A stretch of 64,000 nt of DNA from Nostoc linckia NIES-25 (lineage in GTDB: Bacteria; Cyanobacteriota; Cyanobacteriia; Cyanobacteriales; Nostocaceae): positions 3,264,534 through 3,328,533 of the forward strand of contig NZ_AP018222.1 of the NCBI RefSeq assembly GCF_002368035.1. The letters run 5' to 3'. Both the position numbers and the translations under genes were made by a program. Shown here in pieces: positions 57,154-64,000 of this stretch (position 1 is the stretch's first letter; each line of letters starts with the position of its first letter). The notes below the pieces were generated by a model. It made no database searches. It saw only the letters and a list, made by a program, of their open reading frames with translations, and was not told where the DNA came from.

Positions 57154-57798
57154 ATGACATCCTATGCAACCTCCTCTGCTAAAGCGGAAATGAGTGAACT
57201 CCGGCGGTTGAAAGGCTTACTACCGCCAGAATTGCAGAGCTGGGTCACGGTAGAAGGCACCACTGAGGTCAATCCACCCCTGATCCGCTGCGAAGAAATT
57301 GGTAAAGACCAGGTAGAAATTCAAATTGACTTGGTGAAATGGGACACCCTCGCAATGGATCAGCGTAATCTGCTGTTCTGGCATGAAGTTGCTCGCGTTC
57401 AAAACGACACAATTCCCAAAGATGGCTGGGAAATGGCAGCACTAGCCATTGGTTTAGGTGGCGCTGTCGGTGAATTGTGGGTACAAGATGGATTGCTTTT
57501 GGTGTTAGCTTTAGCGCTGTGCGGCGTGTCAGGCTGGCGATTGTATCAAAAGAACAATGGGGAAAAGCAGCTAAAAGAACTGCTCAATGCTGATGAAAAA
57601 GCGATCGCCTTGGCAACTCGTTTTGGTTATACCCTCCCCAACGCCTACAAAAGTCTTGGTAGCGCCTTAAAAACCCTGATTGATAACACTCCTAGCAAGC
57701 GTCAACGCTCTAAATACGAAGCAAGGCTCTCTGCTCTCAAACGCAGTGCAAATAAGGCAAAAGCTAAGTCCAGAACGATGGATGAAAGCGCACTGTAG
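57154..57798 (+). CDS. DUF3318 membrane protein
   Basis: The 214-residue protein is cyanobacteria-specific. The N-terminal soluble region (ELRRLKGLLPPELQSWVTVE, then LLFWHEVARVQNDTIPKDGW) has an HEVAR motif reminiscent of metalloprotease-like folds but without a second His. It is followed by two hydrophobic helices (about 95-130) and a basic C-terminus. The function is unknown. Confidence 0.82.
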   Translation: MTSYATSSAKAEMSELRRLKGLLPPELQSWVTVEGTTEVNPPLIRCEEIGKDQVEIQIDLVKWDTLAMDQRNLLFWHEVARVQNDTIPKDGWEMAALAIGLGGAVGELWVQDGLLLVLALALCGVSGWRLYQKNNGEKQLKELLNADEKAIALATRFGYTLPNAYKSLGSALKTLIDNTPSKRQRSKYEARLSALKRSANKAKAKSRTMDESAL

Positions 57799-58037
57799 CA
57801 ACCATAAAGTAGGTTGGGTGGGCGATACCCACCCCTAAAAATATCTCAATAAATAAATCTAAAATCTAAATCCAAAATATTTTGGCTTTGCCCAAGCTGC
57901 TTTTTGATAGCTAGCAGCTTTATTGTTGGACAAAGATTAAATAAAAATTAATATATTTATTTAGCTAATAAAATTTCATATAAATTTATTTTTACTTTCA
58001 CAATATCTTTAGTAATACGTAGATTTAGCAGCAACTT

Positions 58038-58835
58038 TTACAGCTGATTGAGCATTTTATGTGTCTGGGGTATTACCCGCACTTGTTTGAGAGACTGTTT
58101 CATCAAAGCTTGCCATATCAAAACTCGATCTGGTGTAGGAGCAAGTACAGGTATTGGAGACAATTGTTCAGACTCTGTTAAAGGCGTAACAGGTTGTAAA
58201 AATACCGGTATATCTGGACTGATATCTGCCACCAATAAGGCTGAACGTTCCAATTCAGCGGGATCTGTGTTTTGGGACACAATTATCTTGACAAAAACAT
58301 TTAAATATGAATCGTGACATAATTGGAGAGATTTTGCATGTTCTTGCCAATGGCTTTCGCCGCTGACACTGGGCAATTTGAAATCCATTCCTACAGAGTC
58401 TAAGTAGGGGAGAATCATTGCCAATTGTTCTGGGCGGTGTCCGCCTGTTTCCAAATATATAGGTAGGCCAGTTATGTCTCGCACTTTGGGTAGAAACTGA
58501 GTTAAAAATGGAGCATGAAGAAGTGGTTCGCCCCCAGTTAAGCTAATGCTATCGTGTAAGGAAGGTAGATTTTGCCTTTCCACCCATTCGATTAATATGG
58601 GTAATGGGACAGGATTAGAGTAGATTTCAAAGTCGCGCAATCCGGGCGATCGCTCTATCCGGCAACTAACAGGTGCATTCCAAGTGTGGGCACTATCACA
58701 AAAGTGACAGCGCAAATCACACAAAGCAAAGCGAATAAAAATTTGACGAGTCCCTACATTCAGTCCTTCCCCTTGAATGGCAGAGAAGACCTCAACCAGG
58801 CGTGCGGTAGGTGTAACCGTAGTTTTAGCAATCAT
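58038..58835 (-). CDS. queE: 7-carboxy-7-deazaguanine synthase QueE
   Basis: The 265-residue radical SAM enzyme has the cluster motif CDLRCHFCDSAHTW (CX3CX2C), the start VEVFSAIQGEGLNVGTRQIF with the family signature IQGEG, SLTGGEPLLH for SAM binding, and LETGGHRPEQL. It forms the 7-deazaguanine ring from 6-carboxytetrahydropterin in queuosine synthesis. Other queuosine genes are not in the window. Confidence 0.93.
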   Translation of the reverse strand: MIAKTTVTPTARLVEVFSAIQGEGLNVGTRQIFIRFALCDLRCHFCDSAHTWNAPVSCRIERSPGLRDFEIYSNPVPLPILIEWVERQNLPSLHDSISLTGGEPLLHAPFLTQFLPKVRDITGLPIYLETGGHRPEQLAMILPYLDSVGMDFKLPSVSGESHWQEHAKSLQLCHDSYLNVFVKIIVSQNTDPAELERSALLVADISPDIPVFLQPVTPLTESEQLSPIPVLAPTPDRVLIWQALMKQSLKQVRVIPQTHKMLNQL

Positions 58836-59017
58836 TTGATCTCAGCAACGCGATCGCATTGCGTCAGCACAACAACAAGAATATTTTTTAGCTTCTTGTT
58901 CTATTGTGAATCGTCGCTGGCGATTTCCAGTCTCAGAAAGAGCAAATAGTAATTAGTCCTGATTACGGCTAAGTAATTTTCAAAGGACAAAATAATGTTT
59001 GGCAGATTACATTATAC

Positions 59018-60067
59018 ATGGCAACGAAAGTGCAGAGCTTCATGACTAGCCAACCGACAGAGGTCGATTTTCCAGTTCATTCCCTAAACGACACGGTTAT
59101 AGTGCAGGTTCCCACACGGTTGAGCGTGCTGGAGGCTTTAGGCTTTAAGCAAACCTGCCAAGGCTTAATCCAACCCAATTCATATCTCAAGCAAATTATT
59201 ATTGACTTTCACCAAACTACTTTTATGGATAGTAGTGGTTTAGGTGCCTTGGTCAGTAATTTTAAGTACGCCCAGGCTAAAGGTATTGCATTAAGATTGC
59301 GGAATGTAACACCTCAAGTGATGGCAGTTTTAAAACTCACGGGATTGGATCAAGTTTTTCCCTTAGAGCCTGTAGACAATGGGTCGCTAATAGAACGACA
59401 AGAGCCAATAGATAATCGCAAGACAAATTCTCGTCAAGTAGAGCAGTTGCCTAAGACTCATCCTTCTGTGGCATCTTGGATGAAACGGTTATTAGATATT
59501 ATAGGGTCAATCGTTGGCTTATTAATTACAGGAGTTTTGTGTATTCCCATTGCGATCGCTATTCAAATTAACGATCCTGGCCCCATTTTCTTTAGTCAAA
59601 CCCGCTGCGGTTGGATGGGAAAACGGTTTAAAATTTGGAAATTCCGCTCTATGTGTGTGGATGCGGAAGCAAAAAAATCTGAAGTTAAAAACCAAGTGCA
59701 AGGTGCATTTTTCAAGAACGAAAATGACCCCAGAATTACCAAAGTGGGACGTTTTTTACGGCGAACTAGTCTTGACGAACTACCTCAGTTTTGGAACGTC
59801 CTTAAAGGAGAAATGAGTTTAGTCGGTACCAGACCACCCACACCCGACGAAGTAGAACGCTATGAAGTACCAGAGTGGCAACGTTTAGATGTCAAACCCG
59901 GTATGACTGGCGAATGGCAAGTAAATGGACGGTCTACAGTCCGTAGTTTTGAAGATGTAATTCGCCTAGATTTGCAGTATCAAAAAAATTGGAGTTTGGT
60001 GTACGATTTAAAGCTAATTTTCAAAACTATAGCGATTCTGTTTAACAAAAACAGTGGTGCTGTTTAG
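59018..60067 (+). CDS. STAS domain fused to a glycosyl-1-phosphate transferase
   Basis: This protein has 349 residues. Residues about 16-125 form a STAS (anti-sigma-antagonist) domain with IIIDFHQTTFMDSSGLGALV; Ser72 is the usual phosphoserine. Residues about 152-345 are a bacterial sugar transferase (WbaP/PssY type): KRLLDIIGSIVGLLITGVLC membrane helix, NDPGPIFFSQTRCGWMGKRF, KFRSM, RRTSLDELPQFWNVLKGEMS, VGTRPPT and KPGMTGEWQVNGRS. The enzyme starts polysaccharide synthesis by loading a sugar phosphate on undecaprenyl phosphate. The STAS domain suggests control by a serine kinase/phosphatase partner switch, which is inference. A second possible start is at codon 9. A terminator follows. Confidence 0.92.
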   Translation: MATKVQSFMTSQPTEVDFPVHSLNDTVIVQVPTRLSVLEALGFKQTCQGLIQPNSYLKQIIIDFHQTTFMDSSGLGALVSNFKYAQAKGIALRLRNVTPQVMAVLKLTGLDQVFPLEPVDNGSLIERQEPIDNRKTNSRQVEQLPKTHPSVASWMKRLLDIIGSIVGLLITGVLCIPIAIAIQINDPGPIFFSQTRCGWMGKRFKIWKFRSMCVDAEAKKSEVKNQVQGAFFKNENDPRITKVGRFLRRTSLDELPQFWNVLKGEMSLVGTRPPTPDEVERYEVPEWQRLDVKPGMTGEWQVNGRSTVRSFEDVIRLDLQYQKNWSLVYDLKLIFKTIAILFNKNSGAV

Positions 60068-60125
60068 CTAACTACCCTTATTTACAATTTTTTGCTAACT
60101 CGCGATCGCGATAATTATTAAATAC

Positions 60126-60158
60126 ACCCAAGCCCATTTCGGGCTTGGGTAAATTTTT
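60126..60158 (+). terminator. Rho-independent terminator after the STAS-transferase gene
   Basis: ACCCAAGCCC and GGGCTTGGGT form a perfect ten-pair stem around a five-base loop, followed by AAATTTTT. Confidence 0.9.
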
Positions 60159-60207
60159 AGGTTTACTTATACCAATTTGAAAAAAGAATGCGACAGATGG
60201 GTAGGGC

Positions 60208-60424
60208 CACAACATTGTTCATTGGTGTCTACTTAACATGAAACCCTGATGAAAACGTGATGAGCGAGTTCTACTCACTTACCATCAAGATCCGCGTTAC
60301 CCCACCCCGGCTTTGCTGACGCAAAACCTCCCCTCCCCTTGCTAAGGGGAGGGGTTGGGGGTGGGGTAAAATCCCTGTGTGATAAGCGTTTGAGCTTAAG
60401 TTGACACGTATGAACATTGTTGTG
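60208..60424. repeat. MITE-like element, family A copy 2
   Basis: Its core (60220-60412) matches 12326-12519. Here the inverted repeat extends outward: CACAACATTGTTCATTGG at the left and the inverse (TGAACATTGTTGTG) at the right, with few mismatches. The tract GATGAGCGAGTTCTACTCA and the TACCCCACCCC/GGGGTGGGGTA arms are shared. Confidence 0.88.
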
Positions 60425-60563
60425 CTCTTACGGATAATTGATGTGTCCCAAACATTATTTGAATTGGTATTATTTGATATTTTAAATAGACTCCAAAGAC
60501 GAGTTCTCGTTCTCGAAACTTTAAATTTTAAACTTACTTATTTTTCACCAATAGACTATAGAC

Positions 60564-60689
60564 CAATACAGTTCAGTTAAGACTCGATCCTCCCTAACCT
60601 TCCTTAAAAAGGAGGGAACTAAGCCCCCCAATTTATCGGGGGGTTGGGGGGATCTTTCGGAGCTAAATACCGTTAACTGAACCGTATTG
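60564..60689. repeat. Dispersed inverted-repeat element, family B copy 2
   Basis: CAATACAGTTCAGTTAA at the left and TTAACTGAACCGTATTG at the right are inverted with one mismatch. The interior has CCCCCCAATTTATCGGGGGG. It is of the same length as copy 1 (127 and 126 bp). Confidence 0.9.
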
Positions 60690-60804
60690 GACTATAGACA
60701 ATAGAGAAAGATAAATTCCCTATTGCTATAGATTTATGTTTGTAGATTTTGAATCATTTTATGGAAAATCCAAAATCTAAAATTTGCTTAGTCTTCGGAT
60801 AGGA

Positions 60805-62259
60805 TTATCCCACGGCTTTCTGAATACCAACTACTTCAACCTGCTGGGCTTCTGGCAACAAACGCTTCACGCCTTGCTTCACAAACCCCTGCAAAAAGGC
60901 AATTTGCTGATTTTGCCCAAATACTTTTTGCAGAGTTTCTCGCAATTTCTCCAAATTCAAATTAGTTCCAGAGTCTGTTGCTATTTCTTGCTGTTGGAAA
61001 TATTCAACTAAACTCAATCCTGCAACTCTGGTTAGATAAGCTGCACTTACTCCCTGCACCAAACCACCAGCAACAAAGGTAACAGCATTACTTTTGAGAA
61101 CAGTACCAACAGCCTTGGTAGAAAGTTCAACTAAACCGAGTTTCAGCATCAAGCTTCCTATTGTTCCGGCTACGGTTTGTGCCTGTTCTAAGGAAAATTT
61201 CTGCTGATAAATGTTACCCAAATCCATTACCATCTGAGCATTAATGGCCGCAGTTGCCAGAATATCAAGGGCTGGTACTGGGTTAGCAAAGGCAGCAGCA
61301 GCAGCTATCCACTGATATTGTTCAATAATTGGGGTGGCGCGATCGCATCTGATTCCATTGAGCCAGTTTTTCGCTTCAGCTTTCAAGAGCCCGGCTTTCC
61401 TGATGGTAGTTACCCAAACTAGCCGTTGTTTTTGCTGTGCCAAAATTTCACTAAACTGCTGGGTTAATTGCTGGATATCTGGTGCTGGTTGTTCCATCCA
61501 CTCTTGCACAGAACCATCAGCCTCATGCTTTCGCACTTTGACGGGTATGGGAGAGGCCGCAGTTGCAACTACATTTCCCTGCATCCGCTGTTTTAATGAC
61601 AGTAAGACGCTAGCGCGTTCATCTGCTAAATACTGGTCTTGTTTGTTAAAAACCAGCATTGCAGGCTGATTTGCTGCTTTTAGCTGCTGTAAAGTTTGAA
61701 ATTCTGTATCTGTCAAATCACCGTTTGTTAAGAACAGCACAAAATCAGATTTTGCCACTTCTGCTAAAACAGCTTCATCTGAATTTTCACCTGCTTCTCT
61801 AAACAAAGGTGCTGTTTCTTGTAGAGAAACATTTTTTGCCTGTAGATTTTTTGCTAAGACTTGAATTAAAGTGCTTTTACCGACAGATTTGCCACCAGTC
61901 ACAGCTACTTTAATTTCTTGCCTGTCTAATTCCCACCACAATTGGGCAACTTGTTCTCTCAGCGTCTCTAATGCCCTATGGTTTTCTGCTTCTTGTGCCA
62001 GTTGGTTAATTACAGCTTCAGCAATAGAAATCGCACTTTCCACAGTCGCGCGATCTACAAGCATATTATCTAGCTGTTCTAAACCGGCTTTTGGGCGATT
62101 TTTTTGGAATAACCACAAACCACCGCCAACAGCTAAGGTACTCAATAAACCAAACTCACCCACCTGCATTATTGAATGATGCCAACTTTGTAACATCCAC
62201 AGAGAAAAGGACAGTCCCAATCCTCCCACTAAAATTGGTCGCTGCAACTTCACAACCAT
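60805..62259 (-). CDS. DUF697-type membrane GTPase-like protein
   Basis: The 484-residue protein starts with two short hydrophobic segments (residues about 10-52). A Ras-like GTPase domain follows with P-loop TGGKSVGKSTL, a G3-like region and NKQD (G4). The C-terminal DUF697 region is hydrophobic (IAAAAAFANPVPALDILATA, then IGSLMLKLGLVELSTKAVG). It is thought to associate with membranes, as in YcjF-like proteins. The role is unknown. It follows the endonuclease gene by 42 bp on the same strand. Confidence 0.82.
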   Translation of the reverse strand: MVVKLQRPILVGGLGLSFSLWMLQSWHHSIMQVGEFGLLSTLAVGGGLWLFQKNRPKAGLEQLDNMLVDRATVESAISIAEAVINQLAQEAENHRALETLREQVAQLWWELDRQEIKVAVTGGKSVGKSTLIQVLAKNLQAKNVSLQETAPLFREAGENSDEAVLAEVAKSDFVLFLTNGDLTDTEFQTLQQLKAANQPAMLVFNKQDQYLADERASVLLSLKQRMQGNVVATAASPIPVKVRKHEADGSVQEWMEQPAPDIQQLTQQFSEILAQQKQRLVWVTTIRKAGLLKAEAKNWLNGIRCDRATPIIEQYQWIAAAAAFANPVPALDILATAAINAQMVMDLGNIYQQKFSLEQAQTVAGTIGSLMLKLGLVELSTKAVGTVLKSNAVTFVAGGLVQGVSAAYLTRVAGLSLVEYFQQQEIATDSGTNLNLEKLRETLQKVFGQNQQIAFLQGFVKQGVKRLLPEAQQVEVVGIQKAVG

Positions 62260-62301
62260 GACTCTCCGCGCTTTTTGGATGGCTATTTCTTCCAGAATAG
62301 A

Positions 62302-62784
62302 TTAAAAACCTGCTTCTTTGAGTTGAACAGGCGATCGAACACAATTTTCTTTACTTAAAGATGCTTGTGAGATTAATTCCCAAGCCTCACGATATTGTGC
62401 AGAACGAGGCTTACGTTGTCTTTTTTCAGCCTCAACAAGGTGTACTTCGCTTCCATAACCTATGAACACATCTACAGGAAAAACATAGAAAAGGTCAAGT
62501 TTTTCTATATACACCAGGGCAAAATCAAAGTCCGATAGTTGATATGGTTCTCGAACCATCAGCCGCCGATTTGTTTTGGTGCGTCGATTATCTACAACGT
62601 AATTGCCAGAAGGCACATCCAACCAAGCGTATTTGACTTGGATTTTTATGAGAGTTCCCTCTACATCAAATGCCAGATCGTAAGGCAAGCGATCGCCAAA
62701 AGGTTTTAAAACTCCCCAACCGCGCTTTAAAGCATGAAGAACAGCAGCTGATTCTGCTATGTCTCCTCTAAGCTTTGTGTCCAT
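62302..62784 (-). CDS. PD-(D/E)XK endonuclease of the I-Ssp6803I type
   Basis: The 160-residue protein aligns by position with the intron-encoded endonuclease I-Ssp6803I: Glu11 (RGDIAES), Asp36 (LPYDLAF), and the QxK variant at Gln49 and Lys51 (IKIQVKYA), where the enzyme family uses Gln instead of Glu. I-Ssp6803I is encoded within a group I intron of Synechocystis tRNA-fMet and cuts intronless alleles. Here the gene is free-standing, 91 bp beyond the 3' end of an intron-containing tRNA-fMet and separated from it by a strong terminator. Family membership is well supported. Cleavage specificity is inference. Confidence 0.85.
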   Translation of the reverse strand: MDTKLRGDIAESAAVLHALKRGWGVLKPFGDRLPYDLAFDVEGTLIKIQVKYAWLDVPSGNYVVDNRRTKTNRRLMVREPYQLSDFDFALVYIEKLDLFYVFPVDVFIGYGSEVHLVEAEKRQRKPRSAQYREAWELISQASLSKENCVRSPVQLKEAGF

Positions 62785-62818
62785 TAGTCAGATGAAAACG
62801 AAGTAGCTGACAATCACC

Positions 62819-62866
62819 ATAAAACAAAACCCTGTAATCTTTTTAGAAAACAGGGTTTTGTTTTAT
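62819..62866. terminator. Bidirectional terminator between endonuclease gene and tRNA-fMet
   Basis: Seventeen-base arms (ATAAAACAAAACCCTGT and its inverse) pair perfectly around a 14-base loop. T runs are present on either strand, so it can end the tRNA transcript before the endonuclease gene. Confidence 0.88.
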
Positions 62867-62874
62867 CTTCAATT

Positions 62875-63195
62875 TGGTGGCGGGAAGTGGATTTGAACCA
62901 CTGACCTTCGGGTTATGCTTACCAACTACAACTTTCGTTGCCTAGATAAACTAGTTTGTGGTCTGGACTGTCCCTTCACCCTCGGCGTTACCGTTAGGGT
63001 GTCTGCCTTCCAGTCTCTACACCTTCTCCATTTCTGGAGCTTGGTTCGGGATTACCGCGCTATTGGCTTCCCCGACTTTGACAGATAAACACACATAAGT
63101 TTCTCTATGTGCCGCCCAAAGCAAACCTAACTAATAAGCGTCTAGTTAACTTTGCCAGTTGAGCCCGACGAGCTACCAGGCTGCTCTATCCCGCG
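62875..63195 (-). tRNA. trnfM: Initiator tRNA-Met (CAU) interrupted by a group I intron
   Basis: The 5' exon (63195-63162) begins CGCGGGATAGAGCAGCCTGG and ends at U33. The 3' exon (62917-62875) begins CATAACCCGAAGG and ends with encoded CCA. Joined, they give an initiator tRNA: acceptor positions 2-7 pair, position 1-72 is mismatched (C-C) as in initiators, and the anticodon stem has three G-C pairs (GGG-CCC). The anticodon is CAU. Confidence 0.96.
62918..63161 (-). other. Group I intron in tRNA-fMet (244 nt)
   Basis: The splice sites obey group I rules: U precedes the 5' site and the intron ends in G. The intron contains core-like elements (GTAGAGACTGG near the R/P7 region and GGGACAGTCC near the S element), plus paired AGCTCCAGAAATGGAG-type hairpins. 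It has no reading frame of its own. Insertion just before the anticodon matches the known cyanobacterial tRNA-fMet intron site. Confidence 0.93.
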
Positions 63196-63241
63196 TCGCT
63201 CTTGACTTTTCTAGTCTAACTTAAAGTCAAGAGTTTGGCAA

Positions 63242-64000
63242 CTACAAAAACGATAATTCTCCAATTACTTCTAAACGCTTGTATTTTCCTAAGGTGACAA
63301 ACTTTTCACTAAGACTTTCGGCGGCGCTGGGACTAATCCAACCCATTTGTTGGAGTAAATGAATCGCAACGGCGTGTTTTGCTCGTTTTGCCCCATCCAT
63401 AACTTTAATCGCTAATCCCATGCCTTCACCGAGTCTACCAATACACTGCACTCCTTCAGCGCCAGATTTGCTCACCAGTTCCCCTGGAGTTAAACGCATC
63501 AGTTCCGTATCAAATTCTCCATCCCCTGCTACCATTGCTGGGTGATGAGTCATAGCCCGGACAATGCGTTCCATATCCAAGTTGCTACTAGAGGCTAATA
63601 GGGCATACAAAGAGGCCATTTGACCGAGTTGCATCAAATAAGTCGGTGCGCCACAGTCATCATGGGCGCTGATAAATTCCTCTGCTGGCATTCGTAGCAA
63701 TTCTGCGACTTTGCCCAAAATCAACTGCTGTATTGGGTGTTTGCGTTCCAAGTAGTTATTCAAAGGCCAATGGCGTTGCTGACAAACAGCTAGCATCCCC
63801 GCATGTTTCCCAGAGCAATTGTATTCCAGAGGACTGCGCTTGCCTTCAGGAATCGGACACTGGAGTACAGTGGGGTCAAGATCTGCCCGCCAAAGGATGT
63901 TAAAGACCTGTCTTATCTGCTCTATTGTTCCTTTATGGGAACTGGTGATAATTGCTAAATCGCGATCGCTGAGGTCATAGCGTTCCAGTGTACCTGTGGT
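63242..64000 (-). CDS. L-asparaginase II-family protein (5' end outside window)
   Basis: The frame enters from the right edge and gives 252 residues: TTGTLERYDLSDRDLAIITS, SHKGTIEQIRQVF, YNCSGKHAGMLAVCQQRHWP, DDCGAPTYLMQLGQMA and VSKSGAEGVQCIG. These match the Asparaginase_II family (PF06089-type), which hydrolyses asparagine to aspartate and ammonia. The internal ATG at 63796 is not the start. It lies 46 bp upstream of nothing on its strand except the tRNA gene (63195), which is in the same direction. Confidence 0.9.
   Translation of the reverse strand, partial: TTGTLERYDLSDRDLAIITSSHKGTIEQIRQVFNILWRADLDPTVLQCPIPEGKRSPLEYNCSGKHAGMLAVCQQRHWPLNNYLERKHPIQQLILGKVAELLRMPAEEFISAHDDCGAPTYLMQLGQMASLYALLASSSNLDMERIVRAMTHHPAMVAGDGEFDTELMRLTPGELVSKSGAEGVQCIGRLGEGMGLAIKVMDGAKRAKHAVAIHLLQQMGWISPSAAESLSEKFVTLGKYKRLEVIGELSFL

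Larger units (their letters stand above)
60068..60804. other. Intergenic region with two repeat elements
   Basis: It holds the terminator at 60126-60158, family A copy 2 and family B copy 2, in tandem about 150 bp apart. No gene is seen. Confidence 0.75.

Overview
The window is chromosomal DNA from a filamentous, probably heterocyst-forming cyanobacterium of the Nostocales. The HIP1 octamer GCGATCGC recurs throughout. The window carries chlL and chlN for light-independent chlorophyll synthesis, a natF-natG-natH-bgtA-type amino-acid transporter, an SLH/OprB porin, a cyanobacteriochrome signalling protein, several cyanobacteria-restricted families (DUF3318, DUF5331), heptameric tandem repeats, and an initiator tRNA split by a group I intron. 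The genus cannot be fixed from the sequence alone. No phage, CRISPR array or intact insertion sequence was found.

Layout. 1-2.4 kb: 3' part of a cyclic-nucleotide-domain/C39-peptidase ABC exporter and an HTH protein. 2.4-4.4 kb: a long gene-poor stretch with two dispersed repeats and a candidate small RNA. 4.4-11.2 kb: a small secreted protein and three genes for sugar-nucleotide and glycosyl transfer (a nucleotidyltransferase with a degenerate phosphomannomutase domain, a GT39-like membrane protein, a GT2-GtrA protein). 13.1-15.5 kb: a cbiM-cbiQ-cbiO cobalt/nickel ECF transporter. 15.6-21.4 kb: four exported proteins, one with a clear frameshift. 22-31 kb: DUF1361 membrane protein, baeRF-like protein, EAL-cyanobacteriochrome-GGDEF protein, PEP-synthase-like protein. 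31-42 kb: MgtC, pentapeptide protein, RecF, Ca-type P-ATPase, transglutaminase-like protein, Cas4/AddB-like nuclease, phosphohexomutase. 42-45 kb: an accessory island with an unknown two-gene pair and a broken toxin next to an intact DUF433 antitoxin. 45.8-49.1 kb: chlL-DUF5331-chlN. 49-56 kb: an unknown membrane coiled-coil protein, a LysR regulator and the nat transporter. 56-64 kb: YbjN-like and DUF3318 proteins, QueE, a STAS-sugar transferase fusion, a DUF697 GTPase, an I-Ssp6803I-like endonuclease, intron-containing tRNA-fMet, and an L-asparaginase II fragment.

The most distinctive feature is a dense load of small non-autonomous repeats with terminal inverted repeats, in at least four families. 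They are nested in each other and in three places lie in frame inside genes (the GT39 N-terminus, the PEP-synthase-like linker, and recF). The strongest functional leads are a light-input c-di-GMP enzyme with a dual-cysteine DXCF bilin pocket, the pairing of a split tRNA-fMet with a free-standing homing-type endonuclease, the unknown coil/hydrophobic/coil gene pair at 42.4-43.7 kb, and the STAS-glycosyl-1-phosphate transferase fusion.
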